A DNA stretch of 39,101 nucleotides from Patescibacteria group bacterium (GTDB lineage Bacteria > Patescibacteriota > Gracilibacteria > UBA1369 > 2-02-FULL-48-14), in the NCBI GenBank assembly GCA_018816805.1, contig JAHIVE010000005.1, positions 1 to 39,101 on the forward strand, read 5' to 3'. Position numbers and translations under genes: made by a program. Positions 14,798 to 24,954 of this stretch are shown piece by piece; positions within the stretch are counted from its first letter, which is position 1, and each line of letters starts with the position of its first letter. The notes under the pieces are model-generated. The model was not told the origin of the DNA. It ran no database searches and saw only the letters and a list, made by a program, of their open reading frames with translations.

Positions 14798-16799
14798 TTT
14801 TTATTACATCCGGGATTTCACTTAGTACGGAAATTATCTCGTCATATTGGTTGATGTCCGTAATTTCAATATAAAACTCTAAAGTGCTGACTTTTGCATT
14901 TGCGGAATGCCAAGTGTTTGTTCTCAAAATATTAATATTTAGATCAGCAAGTTTTATTGAAACATCTCTTAAAAGCCCCACCCTATTCCTGCAATGAATC
15001 ATAAAATGCACTCTGTAAACCTTTTTTGGATGCAAAGCATTCGGTAGCCGATTCAAAACATGATCATAAACATGCTCGTTTTCAGGATCTGTCATCTCAC
15101 CAATTAATTTCTTTTCCTCCTGCAAAAATCTCATCAAATCTTGTATATCAATTGAACCTTCTCCAAGTGCATACATAAGAGTTTCCCAAGAATCCTTGTA
15201 AAAAACTGATGCTAACCATTCTTTTTGCGAGTCGTTTAAATAATCTCTATCAAATCCCAACACAGAAATCCTATTTTCAAACAAATCTATCGCTTCGCTA
15301 ATGATTCTCTCCCTATTTTGCTTCTTCAAAAACTCACGAATTTTATTTTTTGCATTGCTGGTTTTAACAATATTAAGCCAATTCAATTTTGGCCCATAAT
15401 TTGGATCACTACTGGTTTCAATTGCAATTACATCACCAGACATTAATTCAGCACTCAAATTTTTATTATTCCCATTCACAACAGCTGATACAGCCTTATT
15501 CCCAATCTCACTGTGAATAAGATAAGCAAAATCCAAAACCTGAGATCCCTTTGGCAAATCAACAACATCTCCTTTAGGCGAAAAAACAAAAATCCTGTCC
15601 TCAAAAATATCCAACTTCAGTTGATTCAAAAACTCTTTATTATTTTCCATATCTCTCTGAATATCCAATATTCTTTGTACCCACTCAGACTTATTTTTCA
15701 TTCTTTTACGAACACTGCCACTGCGAATTTTATACGTATAAAAGAAGTGAGCAGCCACCCCATAAGTACACTCCAGATCCATCTCTTTTGTTCGAATCTG
15801 AATTTCAGTGATTGTGCCATCAACACCAAACACTGTTGTATGAATACTTTGATATCCATTTATTTTGGGGATTGCAATATAGTCTTTCAGCCGACCTGGT
15901 TTTGGCGTGAAATTCTGATGGAAAACACCTAGTACATGATAACAATCACCAACATTTTTTAAAACAACCCTAAGTCCAATCAAATCATAAATTTCCTGAA
16001 AAGTTTTCCCAGTATTCAACATTTTCTTGTAAATACTGTAGTAACTTTTTTTTCTCCCCCGAATTTGAAAATCATTTAACCCATTTTTTTGTAACAATTT
16101 CCGAACAATCTTTTTTGTGCGAATAAGCACATCCTTCTTTTTCAAAGCTGACTCTTTTGCAAGTTCCTCAATATTATTATATTCATCAGGAGAAATTGTC
16201 TTGAAACATAAATCTTCAAGTTCACTTTTTAGGTCCCAAATGCCCAACAAATTGGCTATTGGAACATAAATTTCTAACGTTTCTTTGGCAATACGCAGTC
16301 GCTTCTGAGGCTTCTCAATTGCATCAATTGTATACATATTATGCAATCTATCAGCCAATTTGATCAAAATAATCCTTGGATCTTGTGCACAATGAATAAA
16401 TAACTTTTTCAAAGATTCAATTTGCCTTTCCTCCATATTATCCCTGTAATGGACCTTGGAAAGTTTTGTAATTCCATTTACTAAAAAACCCACTTTTTTT
16501 CCAAAAGCCATCTCAATATCCTCAAGTGTAAAATTCGTATCTTCAGGCACATCATGCAGTAAACAAGCCACAAGAGTATCTTCATCAACATGCAAGTCAG
16601 TCAAAATTATTGCAGCTTTTAAAGGATGGGTGACATACTTTGAACCATCCTTCCTTTTTTGCCCTTTATGAGCAGTTTTTGCAAAATTGTAAGCCTCAAT
16701 TAATCTGTCTTCACGAAAATTGGGAAGATAAGCTCCCGCATTCTCCAATAATTGCGACATTAAGCTACTCATAGCCGTTTGACTTAAATTATACATCAT
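14727..16799 (-). CDS. rel: Bifunctional (p)ppGpp synthetase/hydrolase, RelA/SpoT family
   Basis: Stringent-response enzyme that makes and degrades (p)ppGpp. The 690 residues follow the long-RSH order. The HD hydrolase domain has HKGQKRKDGSKYVTHPLKAA, CLLHDVPEDT and KLADRLHNM. The synthetase domain has RKKSYYSIYKKM, IYDLIGLRVVL, DYIAIPKINGYQSIHTTVFG and EIQIRTKEMDLECTYGVAAH. A TGS domain (FVFSPKGDVVDLPKGSQVLDFAYLIHSEIG) and a C-terminal ACT domain (HCRNRVGLLRDVSIKLADLNINILR) follow. The hydrolase metal residues are intact, so both activities are plausible. Several Met codons near the start (MM, M10, M14) make the exact start uncertain. The 3' end overlaps the convergent HisA-like gene. Confidence 0.96.
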   Translation of the reverse strand: MMYNLSQTAMSSLMSQLLENAGAYLPNFREDRLIEAYNFAKTAHKGQKRKDGSKYVTHPLKAAIILTDLHVDEDTLVACLLHDVPEDTNFTLEDIEMAFGKKVGFLVNGITKLSKVHYRDNMEERQIESLKKLFIHCAQDPRIILIKLADRLHNMYTIDAIEKPQKRLRIAKETLEIYVPIANLLGIWDLKSELEDLCFKTISPDEYNNIEELAKESALKKKDVLIRTKKIVRKLLQKNGLNDFQIRGRKKSYYSIYKKMLNTGKTFQEIYDLIGLRVVLKNVGDCYHVLGVFHQNFTPKPGRLKDYIAIPKINGYQSIHTTVFGVDGTITEIQIRTKEMDLECTYGVAAHFFYTYKIRSGSVRKRMKNKSEWVQRILDIQRDMENNKEFLNQLKLDIFEDRIFVFSPKGDVVDLPKGSQVLDFAYLIHSEIGNKAVSAVVNGNNKNLSAELMSGDVIAIETSSDPNYGPKLNWLNIVKTSNAKNKIREFLKKQNRERIISEAIDLFENRISVLGFDRDYLNDSQKEWLASVFYKDSWETLMYALGEGSIDIQDLMRFLQEEKKLIGEMTDPENEHVYDHVLNRLPNALHPKKVYRVHFMIHCRNRVGLLRDVSIKLADLNINILRTNTWHSANAKVSTLEFYIEITDINQYDEIISVLSEIPDVIKIMRLQNAELSPLNPSVARTMPEL

Positions 16800-16829
16800 T
16801 TTATAGTAACCTCACTTTTTGCGCAAGTT

Positions 16830-17930
16830 ATGAAAACCAAAAGAAAAGTCCTTATTGGGATGTCCGGGGGCCTGGATTCATCCGTTGCAGCTGCACTCTT
16901 AAAAAAACAAGGACACGAATGCATTGGCCTTTACCTCAACGTTTGGACAGACCCAACTTTATTTTCTGACGAAGAAAAAAAACGTTTTCCTCAAAACAAA
17001 TGCTGTTCTTTGGAATCCCTAATGATAGCTCGTTCAGTTTGCCAAGATCTAGGTATACCTTTTTATACCATGAATGTTGAACATGAATTTAAAGAGAAAG
17101 TCGTGGATTATTTTCTAAAAGGCTTCATAAATGGAGAAACACCAAATCCCTGCGTCATGTGCAACAAAACAATTAAATTTGGCGCAATGTTTGAAAAAAT
17201 GAAAGCTTTAGGTTGCAACGCACTCGCAACAGGTCATTACGTGTACACAAAAAAACATCTAAATGGGCGAATTTCACTTTACCGCGGAAACGACCAAACA
17301 AAAGACCAAAGCTACTATCTTTACAATCTAACACAAGAAAAACTACAAAATCTTATCTTTCCACTTGGGAAAATGACAAAAAAACAGGTACGTGCACTAG
17401 CAAAAAAATTCAACCTCACAAAAGTCATGAATAAAAGAGAAAGCCAAGGAATCTGTTTTTTTCCTGAAAAAACTCCAGATGCTTTTCTAAGCCGTAATTT
17501 AAAAGAAGGGGAAGACTATCGTGAAGGCGAAATAAAAAATAAAAACGGTGAAATTTTGGTCACTCATAAAGGCCTTCCATTTTTCACAATCGGCCAACGC
17601 AAAGGAATTGGAATAGGGGGTGGGCCTGCACTTTTTGTCACCAAAACAAACCCAAAAGAAAATTCAATAATTGTCGGATCTGAAGAGGACCTTCTAAAAA
17701 CAGAAGTAGAAATCCATAGTGCCAACTTTTTATCCGGAAATCCTCCCTCTGAAAAGAAAACTTATGATGTCCGCATAAGAAACCACGCTCATCTTCAGAA
17801 AGCTAAATTCAAACAAAAAGACGACAAAATCATAATAAGTTTCCAAAAACCCGTCCGCGCCGTTATGCCCGGCCAATCTTTAGTGCTATACAGCGGCTCA
17901 GAACTTATTGGAGGAGGCATAATGCAGTAA
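16830..17930 (+). CDS. mnmA: tRNA-specific 2-thiouridylase MnmA
   Basis: Adds sulfur to U34 of tRNAs for Lys, Glu and Gln, using ATP and a persulfide relay. The 366 residues start with the PP-loop GMSGGLDSSVAAALLKKQG (Leu where Val is common). They contain TPNPCVMCNKTIKFG (first catalytic Cys), ATGHYV, DQSYYLYNL and ESQGICFFPE (second catalytic Cys), then the central and C-terminal beta domains (FTIGQRKGIGIGG; PVRAVMPGQSLVLY). It is divergent from relA and 51 bases upstream of sortase, which has its own promoter. Confidence 0.97.
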   Translation: MKTKRKVLIGMSGGLDSSVAAALLKKQGHECIGLYLNVWTDPTLFSDEEKKRFPQNKCCSLESLMIARSVCQDLGIPFYTMNVEHEFKEKVVDYFLKGFINGETPNPCVMCNKTIKFGAMFEKMKALGCNALATGHYVYTKKHLNGRISLYRGNDQTKDQSYYLYNLTQEKLQNLIFPLGKMTKKQVRALAKKFNLTKVMNKRESQGICFFPEKTPDAFLSRNLKEGEDYREGEIKNKNGEILVTHKGLPFFTIGQRKGIGIGGGPALFVTKTNPKENSIIVGSEEDLLKTEVEIHSANFLSGNPPSEKKTYDVRIRNHAHLQKAKFKQKDDKIIISFQKPVRAVMPGQSLVLYSGSELIGGGIMQ

Positions 17931-17966
17931 AAAAACGCCAAAATAATGGAAAAAAAGTCAGTTTTG

Positions 17967-17975
17967 TGGTACAAT
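17967..17975 (+). promoter_or_regulatory. Extended -10 promoter, predicted leaderless start for sortase
   Basis: TGGTACAAT, with the hexamer ending at 17975, so initiation seven bases on falls on the A of the ATG at 17982. About 31 bases around it differ at only three positions from the promoter and start of the SLH gene at 1130. Confidence 0.6.
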
Positions 17976-17981
17976 TAACCG

Positions 17982-18884
17982 ATGGCAATGAATCAACTTC
18001 AACTTTTAATCACACGCTTGGCTTACCAAGCTGATAAAAAACTCCTTACAGAAGGAGAGGAAAGCTATTATAGACTGGATATTTCAGCGCATGAAACAGC
18101 CGTTTTGCCTCAAATTCCAAAAAAAATTATTCATAAAAGAATAAAACTATTTGACTCATTAGGGAGATATTTAATTACTGCAAGTTTAATCTTTGCAATG
18201 ATTTTTGGAGTAACAAATTTTGCTGCATACACCAAAATATTACTTTCCGACCTACAAAAGTCGCTTCCTCAAAAAGAATTCTTACAAGGTTCAGTTCTCA
18301 CCTTTGATCCATGGACAATAGAGCCAAAAAAGCAGCAATATCAGGAGAAACCCCTCACAGCTCTTGAAGAAGTAACCCTAAAACCCAACGACGGCATAAT
18401 GCCTCTGCAAATGGCAGTCGCAAGTTACGAAAATAGACTAAGAATACCCGCAATTGATGTAAATGTACCAATGATGCAACCTGAACTTGGTCTGGAAGCT
18501 TTAAAATCAAATGACTGGAACGAATTGGAGAAAGAAATTCAAGACTCATTGCTCCAAGGAGCGGTACTTTACCCCGGAACCGCAGCACCTGGCACAAAAG
18601 GAAATACTTTCATAACAGGTCACAGCTCTAACGTTTTCTGGGAACCTAGCCCATACAACACACTTTTCGCGCTTCTGCCAAAAATTAAAGAAGGAGATGA
18701 CATCTACGTCACCTATAACCAAACCGAATATCACTACAAAGTAACCAGTAAGAGAGAAGTTTCACCAAAGGACGTTGGCATTCTTGCTCAAGGTAACGGC
18801 TACAACCTCACATTAATGACCTGTACTCCGGTCGGGACAAACTTAAAACGCTTAGTTGTAAGCGCGGTACTTCAAACAGATTAA
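17982..18884 (+). CDS. Sortase family transpeptidase
   Basis: This 300-residue membrane-anchored protein has an N-terminal cytoplasmic part of about 48 residues, one TM segment (YLITASLIFAMIFGVTNFAAY, about 59-80), an extracytoplasmic linker and a C-terminal sortase barrel. The catalytic triad is visible: His214 in FITGHSS, Cys281 in TLMTCTPVG and Arg290 in NLKRLVV. The long N-terminus and TCTP motif resemble class C-F housekeeping/pilin-type sortases of CPR bacteria. Sortases join surface proteins by an LPxTG-like signal; no such substrate is evident in the window. It is expressed from the same type of promoter as the SLH protein. Confidence 0.92.
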   Translation: MAMNQLQLLITRLAYQADKKLLTEGEESYYRLDISAHETAVLPQIPKKIIHKRIKLFDSLGRYLITASLIFAMIFGVTNFAAYTKILLSDLQKSLPQKEFLQGSVLTFDPWTIEPKKQQYQEKPLTALEEVTLKPNDGIMPLQMAVASYENRLRIPAIDVNVPMMQPELGLEALKSNDWNELEKEIQDSLLQGAVLYPGTAAPGTKGNTFITGHSSNVFWEPSPYNTLFALLPKIKEGDDIYVTYNQTEYHYKVTSKREVSPKDVGILAQGNGYNLTLMTCTPVGTNLKRLVVSAVLQTD

Positions 18885-19300
18885 TTTCCGTCTGCTGATT
18901 GTATTTTTTGAAGCAGCTCAGCCTCTGTTGCAGCCTCTGCTTGTTCAGCTTGCGCCTCCTCAGCTTTTAGCACTTTTCTTTCTTTGTCTCGCTCAAACTG
19001 ATTCCATTCTTCAAGATGTTTTTGATTCAATTTTTGTAAATCATCCTGATACTGATCATCCAACTTTCTAAGTTGAGTAGCCTCTTCCTCTAAAATCACC
19101 CTAAGCCGTGAAACCTGTTCATCCGTCATAATTGGCAAAATCTGAAACCAATATTCTCGCTCCTCTTTTGACATGGACTCCGTAGCCAAAATTAGTTGTA
19201 CCAAATCTGGATACTTGTCTTGAACAACCTGTGGAATATTATAATCCCCGGTTGCCCCGGCTCCAGTTGTACCTGTATTTGTTGGCGTGTTCTGGTCCAT
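18881..19300 (-). CDS. Coiled-coil protein, paralogue of the protein at 35941
   Basis: This 139-residue soluble protein has a Thr/Gly-rich disordered N-terminus (about 1-22), then a helical region. A charged coiled-coil follows (about 75-135, …LRKLDDQYQDDLQKLNQKHLEEWNQFE…) with an Ala/Glu/Gln tail. Residues about 33-95 align without gaps with the C-terminal half of the protein at 35941-36573 (shared MS/LSxEE…xILP/IP…QV..L..ILEEE…L…EW). Function unknown. It is the second gene of a two-gene minus-strand unit and its stop overlaps the sortase stop region by four bases. Confidence 0.75.
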   Translation of the reverse strand: MDQNTPTNTGTTGAGATGDYNIPQVVQDKYPDLVQLILATESMSKEEREYWFQILPIMTDEQVSRLRVILEEEATQLRKLDDQYQDDLQKLNQKHLEEWNQFERDKERKVLKAEEAQAEQAEAATEAELLQKIQSADGN

Positions 19301-19319
19301 ACTCCTAGTTTAACATGAC

Positions 19320-19727
19320 TTAAATTATAAATAAATCCCCACCAATTTTTTCCAGCTGCTCTTTTTTGTATCTCAAATCCATAACCATATTTTGAACCTG
19401 AAAAGTAGGCTCAGAATTTGACTTTAAAAGAGAATATATATCTCTAATTCTGGCAAGCATATTTATTGCATTGAGGTCCGCTTTTCCTTTATCAGCATCA
19501 CTGATTTTATCGTAAACCGTATGATTAATCAGAGATTCCGGCTTATATAGGTCAATTTGTTTGCCATCTACCATTTTCATAAGCATATCCAAAAATGTTT
19601 TATCCTCTGCTGAAAATCCACCTTGAGCACTCATAGGTTTATTAATCATTTCCTGAACCTTAGGATTGATCTCCTGATTGTCCGTAGAAGGATCATACAA
19701 AGGATTTATTTTTGTGCTATCATCCAT
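19320..19727 (-). CDS. Hypothetical protein
   Basis: I do not recognise this 135-residue soluble protein. It is predicted mostly helical, with a polar N-terminus (about 1-35) and a helical core (…DKTFLDMLMKMVDGKQIDLYKPESL…; …LNAINMLARIRDIYSLLKS…). It lies 19 bases upstream of the coiled-coil gene and shares its promoter at 19759. No cysteines and no membrane segments. Confidence 0.7.
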   Translation of the reverse strand: MDDSTKINPLYDPSTDNQEINPKVQEMINKPMSAQGGFSAEDKTFLDMLMKMVDGKQIDLYKPESLINHTVYDKISDADKGKADLNAINMLARIRDIYSLLKSNSEPTFQVQNMVMDLRYKKEQLEKIGGDLFII

Positions 19728-19758
19728 ATGCCTAAGTTTTAATTATTTTTATCTGCTA

Positions 19759-21802
<2,044 letters not shown>

Positions 21803-21807
21803 GGATC

Positions 21808-21834
21808 TTGACAAAAATGAGAACAGCCTATAAT
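21808..21834 (+). promoter_or_regulatory. Promoter for the hypothetical gene at 21863
   Basis: TTGACA (21808-21813) and TATAAT (21829-21834) with a 15-base spacer, slightly short. Both hexamers are perfect. They lie just after the ligA stop. Confidence 0.6.
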
Positions 21835-21862
21835 AAGACTGTCTTTAAATATATTTGCGATC

Positions 21863-22363
21863 TTGGAGCTAGGCAGTGAAAAAGTGAATCCAGAAGAATA
21901 TCAAATTGATGATAATCTTACTCAATATTCAAATAACCCAAATGTTATTCGAATACTGGCTGGTGATTATTTCCCAGGAAATTGCCCTTTAATGAAAAAA
22001 CTACATGAAGCAACTCTTTTTAAAAAAGAAGATGAACATTTTGGAGAACTAACTTTGATATATGTAAAAAATCAGTTCGGCAAATACGAACTTATTGGAT
22101 CTATGAAAATGAAAGGAGATAAATCAATACTTGCTCTTAAAACAATTATCGACGCAGAAGGAAAAACTACAATGACATCTGGTCAAGTATATGCCGCTAC
22201 TGTGGACACAACAAGAATGGCTATCAAAGCTTTTGCATCTCAAGGGAAATGGGCAAAACTGTATCTTGATTCAATCCAAATCACTTATGTTTCACAACTT
22301 TTTTCATCTTTAGTAGCAGAGAATATTTCTAAAATCCTTTCCTCACCTCCGCCACAACTCTAA
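21863..22363 (+). CDS. Hypothetical protein
   Basis: I do not recognise this soluble protein of about 166 residues. The start is uncertain: the TTG at 21863 or the GTG at 21884, the latter preceded by GGAG and AGG; no in-frame ATG is nearby. The body is alpha/beta (…FGELTLIYVKNQFGKYELIGSMKMKGD…), ending in a Pro-rich tail. It has its own consensus promoter after ligA. Its last 35 bases overlap the end of the convergent folC gene. Confidence 0.6.
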   Translation: MELGSEKVNPEEYQIDDNLTQYSNNPNVIRILAGDYFPGNCPLMKKLHEATLFKKEDEHFGELTLIYVKNQFGKYELIGSMKMKGDKSILALKTIIDAEGKTTMTSGQVYAATVDTTRMAIKAFASQGKWAKLYLDSIQITYVSQLFSSLVAENISKILSSPPPQL

Positions 22364-23336
22364 ATGAGCCAGTAAAAACAACTAATTTAGGCGTTTCTTC
22401 CAATTTTAATTCACTCAAAAGTTGCTCAACAGTGGTTTTCGGCAACTGATCAGGAGGAGTACTTGCCCTTGGATGATCAAGTTCAAGCCATACGGTGCGC
22501 CCAATAGGGAACAGTGTCCATAAATCCTTCGGCTTGTCTTTCAAGGTATGGATAGCCCAAAGAGGCAAGGGTAGACCATGTTCCTGCGCATAAGTTAAAA
22601 CTCGCCCTTCCAGCGAACGAATACTATCGTAAGTATGAGCACCATCCAAAATCAGAACATGTTCATCCATTTTCAATACCTCGAACCTTCCCGGAATAAT
22701 CAATTTTGCAAGTGCATCCAAAATCTTAGAATCTAAAACAACACCCAATTTCTCCAAAGCAAAAAGTGCTAATCCTGTGCTTTCCGGATTGTGATAATTC
22801 AACTCAGCGGATGGAGCAATTTCAACTTTAAAACCCGCGTCCTCAATTGTTTGCATAACTGCAGCATCCTGACTAGAAGCAGTCAAAAGTGGCACTCCCG
22901 GCCTGCAAATGCCTAATTTTTCCAAAGTGATTTTTTTTAACGTATCTCCCAAAACCTCCATGTGTTCAAGCTCAATATGCGTAAGAATTGTTAAATCCTT
23001 CTTTTCAATTCGATTTGTAGCATCCATTTTTCCACCCCATCCACATTCTAAAATAATATAATCACACTCCTCTTCCTCAAAACATAAAAAAGCCGCTTCC
23101 GTCAAAGCTTCAAACTCGGAAAGTTCCTTACCTATTTGAACTTTTTCCAAATAATCATCCAGTCTTTTCCTGGGAATAGAAACTCCATTTATTCGAATCA
23201 TTTCTTCCTCGCTTAAAATAAAAGGGGAGGAAAACAAGCCTACTTTGAATCCGCTTGCTCGTAGTCCCTCGGAAATAAGCCACGCAACTGTTCCTTTACC
23301 TTTCGAACCTGCAATATGTACAACTTTTGCCCTCAT
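22329..23336 (-). CDS. folC: FolC-like folylpolyglutamate/dihydrofolate synthase, short N-terminus
   Basis: A Mur-ligase-family enzyme expected to add glutamate to folates with ATP. It begins almost at the P-loop (VVHIAGSKGKGTVAWLISEG). The family-typical SSPFILSEEEMIRING, LECGWGGKMDATN and LTHIELEHMEVLGDTLKKITLEKLGICR follow, then PGRFEV and ILDGAHTYDS in the C-terminal domain. At 335 residues it lacks roughly the first 40 of the family and part of the C-terminus. Only 11 bases separate its ATG from the dnaX stop, so the short N-terminus is real. It links functionally to thyA and folA, possibly for retaining salvaged folate. Confidence 0.88.
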   Translation of the reverse strand: MRAKVVHIAGSKGKGTVAWLISEGLRASGFKVGLFSSPFILSEEEMIRINGVSIPRKRLDDYLEKVQIGKELSEFEALTEAAFLCFEEEECDYIILECGWGGKMDATNRIEKKDLTILTHIELEHMEVLGDTLKKITLEKLGICRPGVPLLTASSQDAAVMQTIEDAGFKVEIAPSAELNYHNPESTGLALFALEKLGVVLDSKILDALAKLIIPGRFEVLKMDEHVLILDGAHTYDSIRSLEGRVLTYAQEHGLPLPLWAIHTLKDKPKDLWTLFPIGRTVWLELDHPRASTPPDQLPKTTVEQLLSELKLEETPKLVVFTGSFRVVAEVRKGF

Positions 23337-23347
23337 TGCATTAAAAA

Positions 23348-24766
23348 TTAAATTTTCTCATATGTCACATCCCAACCTAATTCCTCTTCCGGAGTGACCT
23401 CAGACACAATTCGACCACTATCAAGCTCACATTCAATTTTATATTGTGTTCCCAAAACTTTTGCAAAGGCATTTTCAATTGCAACTACGGCCTCAGGAGC
23501 TTTAACTTTTTCAATATGAAAAGCACTGGTAAAAGCAAACTTAAGTAGGTTACCCTCCATACTTTTCAAATTCCCCGTCTGGAAAGAGAGCCTAATTGAA
23601 GGATTTTCCAACGCAGAATAAACAGCAGGCAATTGCTGCTTCAAAGCATCCAAATGCATCAATTTTTCCTGCCTTTTAGGCTGCTCCACCTGAACCAAAG
23701 GCTCTTTAACTTCATTCTTTGCAACAGGTTTTTCAACATTCACCGTTTCCGACTGCGTAGCGCGAATAACCGCAATTTCAAGAGGCAATTGAGCAATAGA
23801 ACTGAATTTCAACTTAGCCCAAGCGCTGTCAAACATTTCAATCCAATTGAGAATTTTTGGCACAATAGCTTTCTTTTCTTCCTTTATGGCAATATGCAAT
23901 TTTTGCCTCAACAAGCCCAAAAAAGTAACAGTAAATTGCTTCAAGTCATAGCCATCATTATGAAGCGACTCAATAATTTTCAGTCCCTTTTGAGTATCAA
24001 AGCTCCCTAGCGCCCCATACAAATCATCACACGACTGATGGCTGGTAAGACCCAACCGCTCTCGTGCCAATTCCTCAGTCAATTTCTCATTTGAAAATTG
24101 TTCCAAAAGCGAAATAGCATCACGCATTCCACCCTCAGAATATCTTGCAATTAACTCCAAAGCCCCAAATTCAAACTGCAAATTCTCCTTTGCAGCAATA
24201 AACTTTAACCTTTCCACAATGTCCTTATCTGAAATTCGCTTAAAATCATATCTCTGACATCGAGAAATAATGGTTTCCGGAATCTTATGAATCTCCGTTG
24301 TTGCCAAAATGAAAAACACGTGTGAAGGCGGCTCTTCCAAACTCTTTAAGAGAGCATTAAACGCTTCCTTGGTCAGCATATGGACTTCATCAATTATGTA
24401 CACTTTTGACTTCGCCCGGGTCGGTGCTAGTCTGATTTTTTCCCTTAAATCACGAATATCCTCAATCCCACGGTTTGATGCTGCATCAATTTCAATCAAA
24501 TCAATTAGCTCACCCTTACCGTTTGCCTGACAAATATCACACTCCAAACATGGCTCACCGCTTTCTTTTCTGGATTCACATTGAATAGCTTTTGCAATCA
24601 ATCTGGCCGTACTTGTTTTCCCTGTTCCCCTCGGTCCGGCAAAAAGGAAAGCATGTGAAATACGTCCGGTCTTCAAAGCTTCCAATAGAGTAATTTTCGC
24701 AGCCGACTGCCCAATTAAATGATCAAAACTATTCGGTCGATATTTTCTGTAAAACGCAAGACTCAT
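23348..24766 (-). CDS. dnaX: DNA polymerase III subunit gamma/tau
   Basis: The clamp-loader ATPase of the replicative polymerase. The 472 residues have the AAA+ core: FDHLIGQ, AFLFAGPRGTGKTSTARLIAKAI (P-loop), the zinc motif CESRKESGEPCLECDIC, VYIIDEVHMLTKEAFNALLKSLEEPP (Walker B), FILATTE and TIISRCQRYDFKRI (sensor/SRC arginine finger). The collar helices and a shorter C-terminal tau-like region follow. No obvious A-run frameshift signal was seen, so gamma may not be made separately. It is 11 bases upstream of folC, and a 25-bp inverted repeat precedes it. Confidence 0.96.
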   Translation of the reverse strand: MSLAFYRKYRPNSFDHLIGQSAAKITLLEALKTGRISHAFLFAGPRGTGKTSTARLIAKAIQCESRKESGEPCLECDICQANGKGELIDLIEIDAASNRGIEDIRDLREKIRLAPTRAKSKVYIIDEVHMLTKEAFNALLKSLEEPPSHVFFILATTEIHKIPETIISRCQRYDFKRISDKDIVERLKFIAAKENLQFEFGALELIARYSEGGMRDAISLLEQFSNEKLTEELARERLGLTSHQSCDDLYGALGSFDTQKGLKIIESLHNDGYDLKQFTVTFLGLLRQKLHIAIKEEKKAIVPKILNWIEMFDSAWAKLKFSSIAQLPLEIAVIRATQSETVNVEKPVAKNEVKEPLVQVEQPKRQEKLMHLDALKQQLPAVYSALENPSIRLSFQTGNLKSMEGNLLKFAFTSAFHIEKVKAPEAVVAIENAFAKVLGTQYKIECELDSGRIVSEVTPEEELGWDVTYEKI

Positions 24767-24849
24767 TTTTTGTATTTATGAGTGGCCATCTTAACACGGA
24801 ACACAAAACATCACTAGAAAAATGATATTTATCACGCGTTTTAACCTGT

Positions 24850-24954
24850 CGATGATTTTGTGTTTTTGTAACCCGTAAGCAAAAAAAGAAAAAGAAAGGA
24901 GAAGCAAAACCAAACTCAAATCAACTTTTGGGTTACAAAAACACAAAATCATCG
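24850..24954. repeat. Perfect 25-bp inverted repeat with 55-base spacer
   Basis: Positions 24850-24874 and 24930-24954 are exact reverse complements (CGATGATTTTGTG…GTAACCC against GGGTTAC…CATCG). The 55-base spacer is A/G-rich on the plus strand. The right arm contains the last codon and stop of the GT4 gene. No target-site duplication is visible. It could act as an RNase III site or terminator-like barrier in a minus-strand transcript, or be a small MITE-like insertion. Confidence 0.9.

Noticed and set aside
23348..24766. Programmed frameshift making a short DnaX gamma form
   Set aside because: No clear A-run slippery site with a following hairpin was seen between the AAA+ core and the tail.
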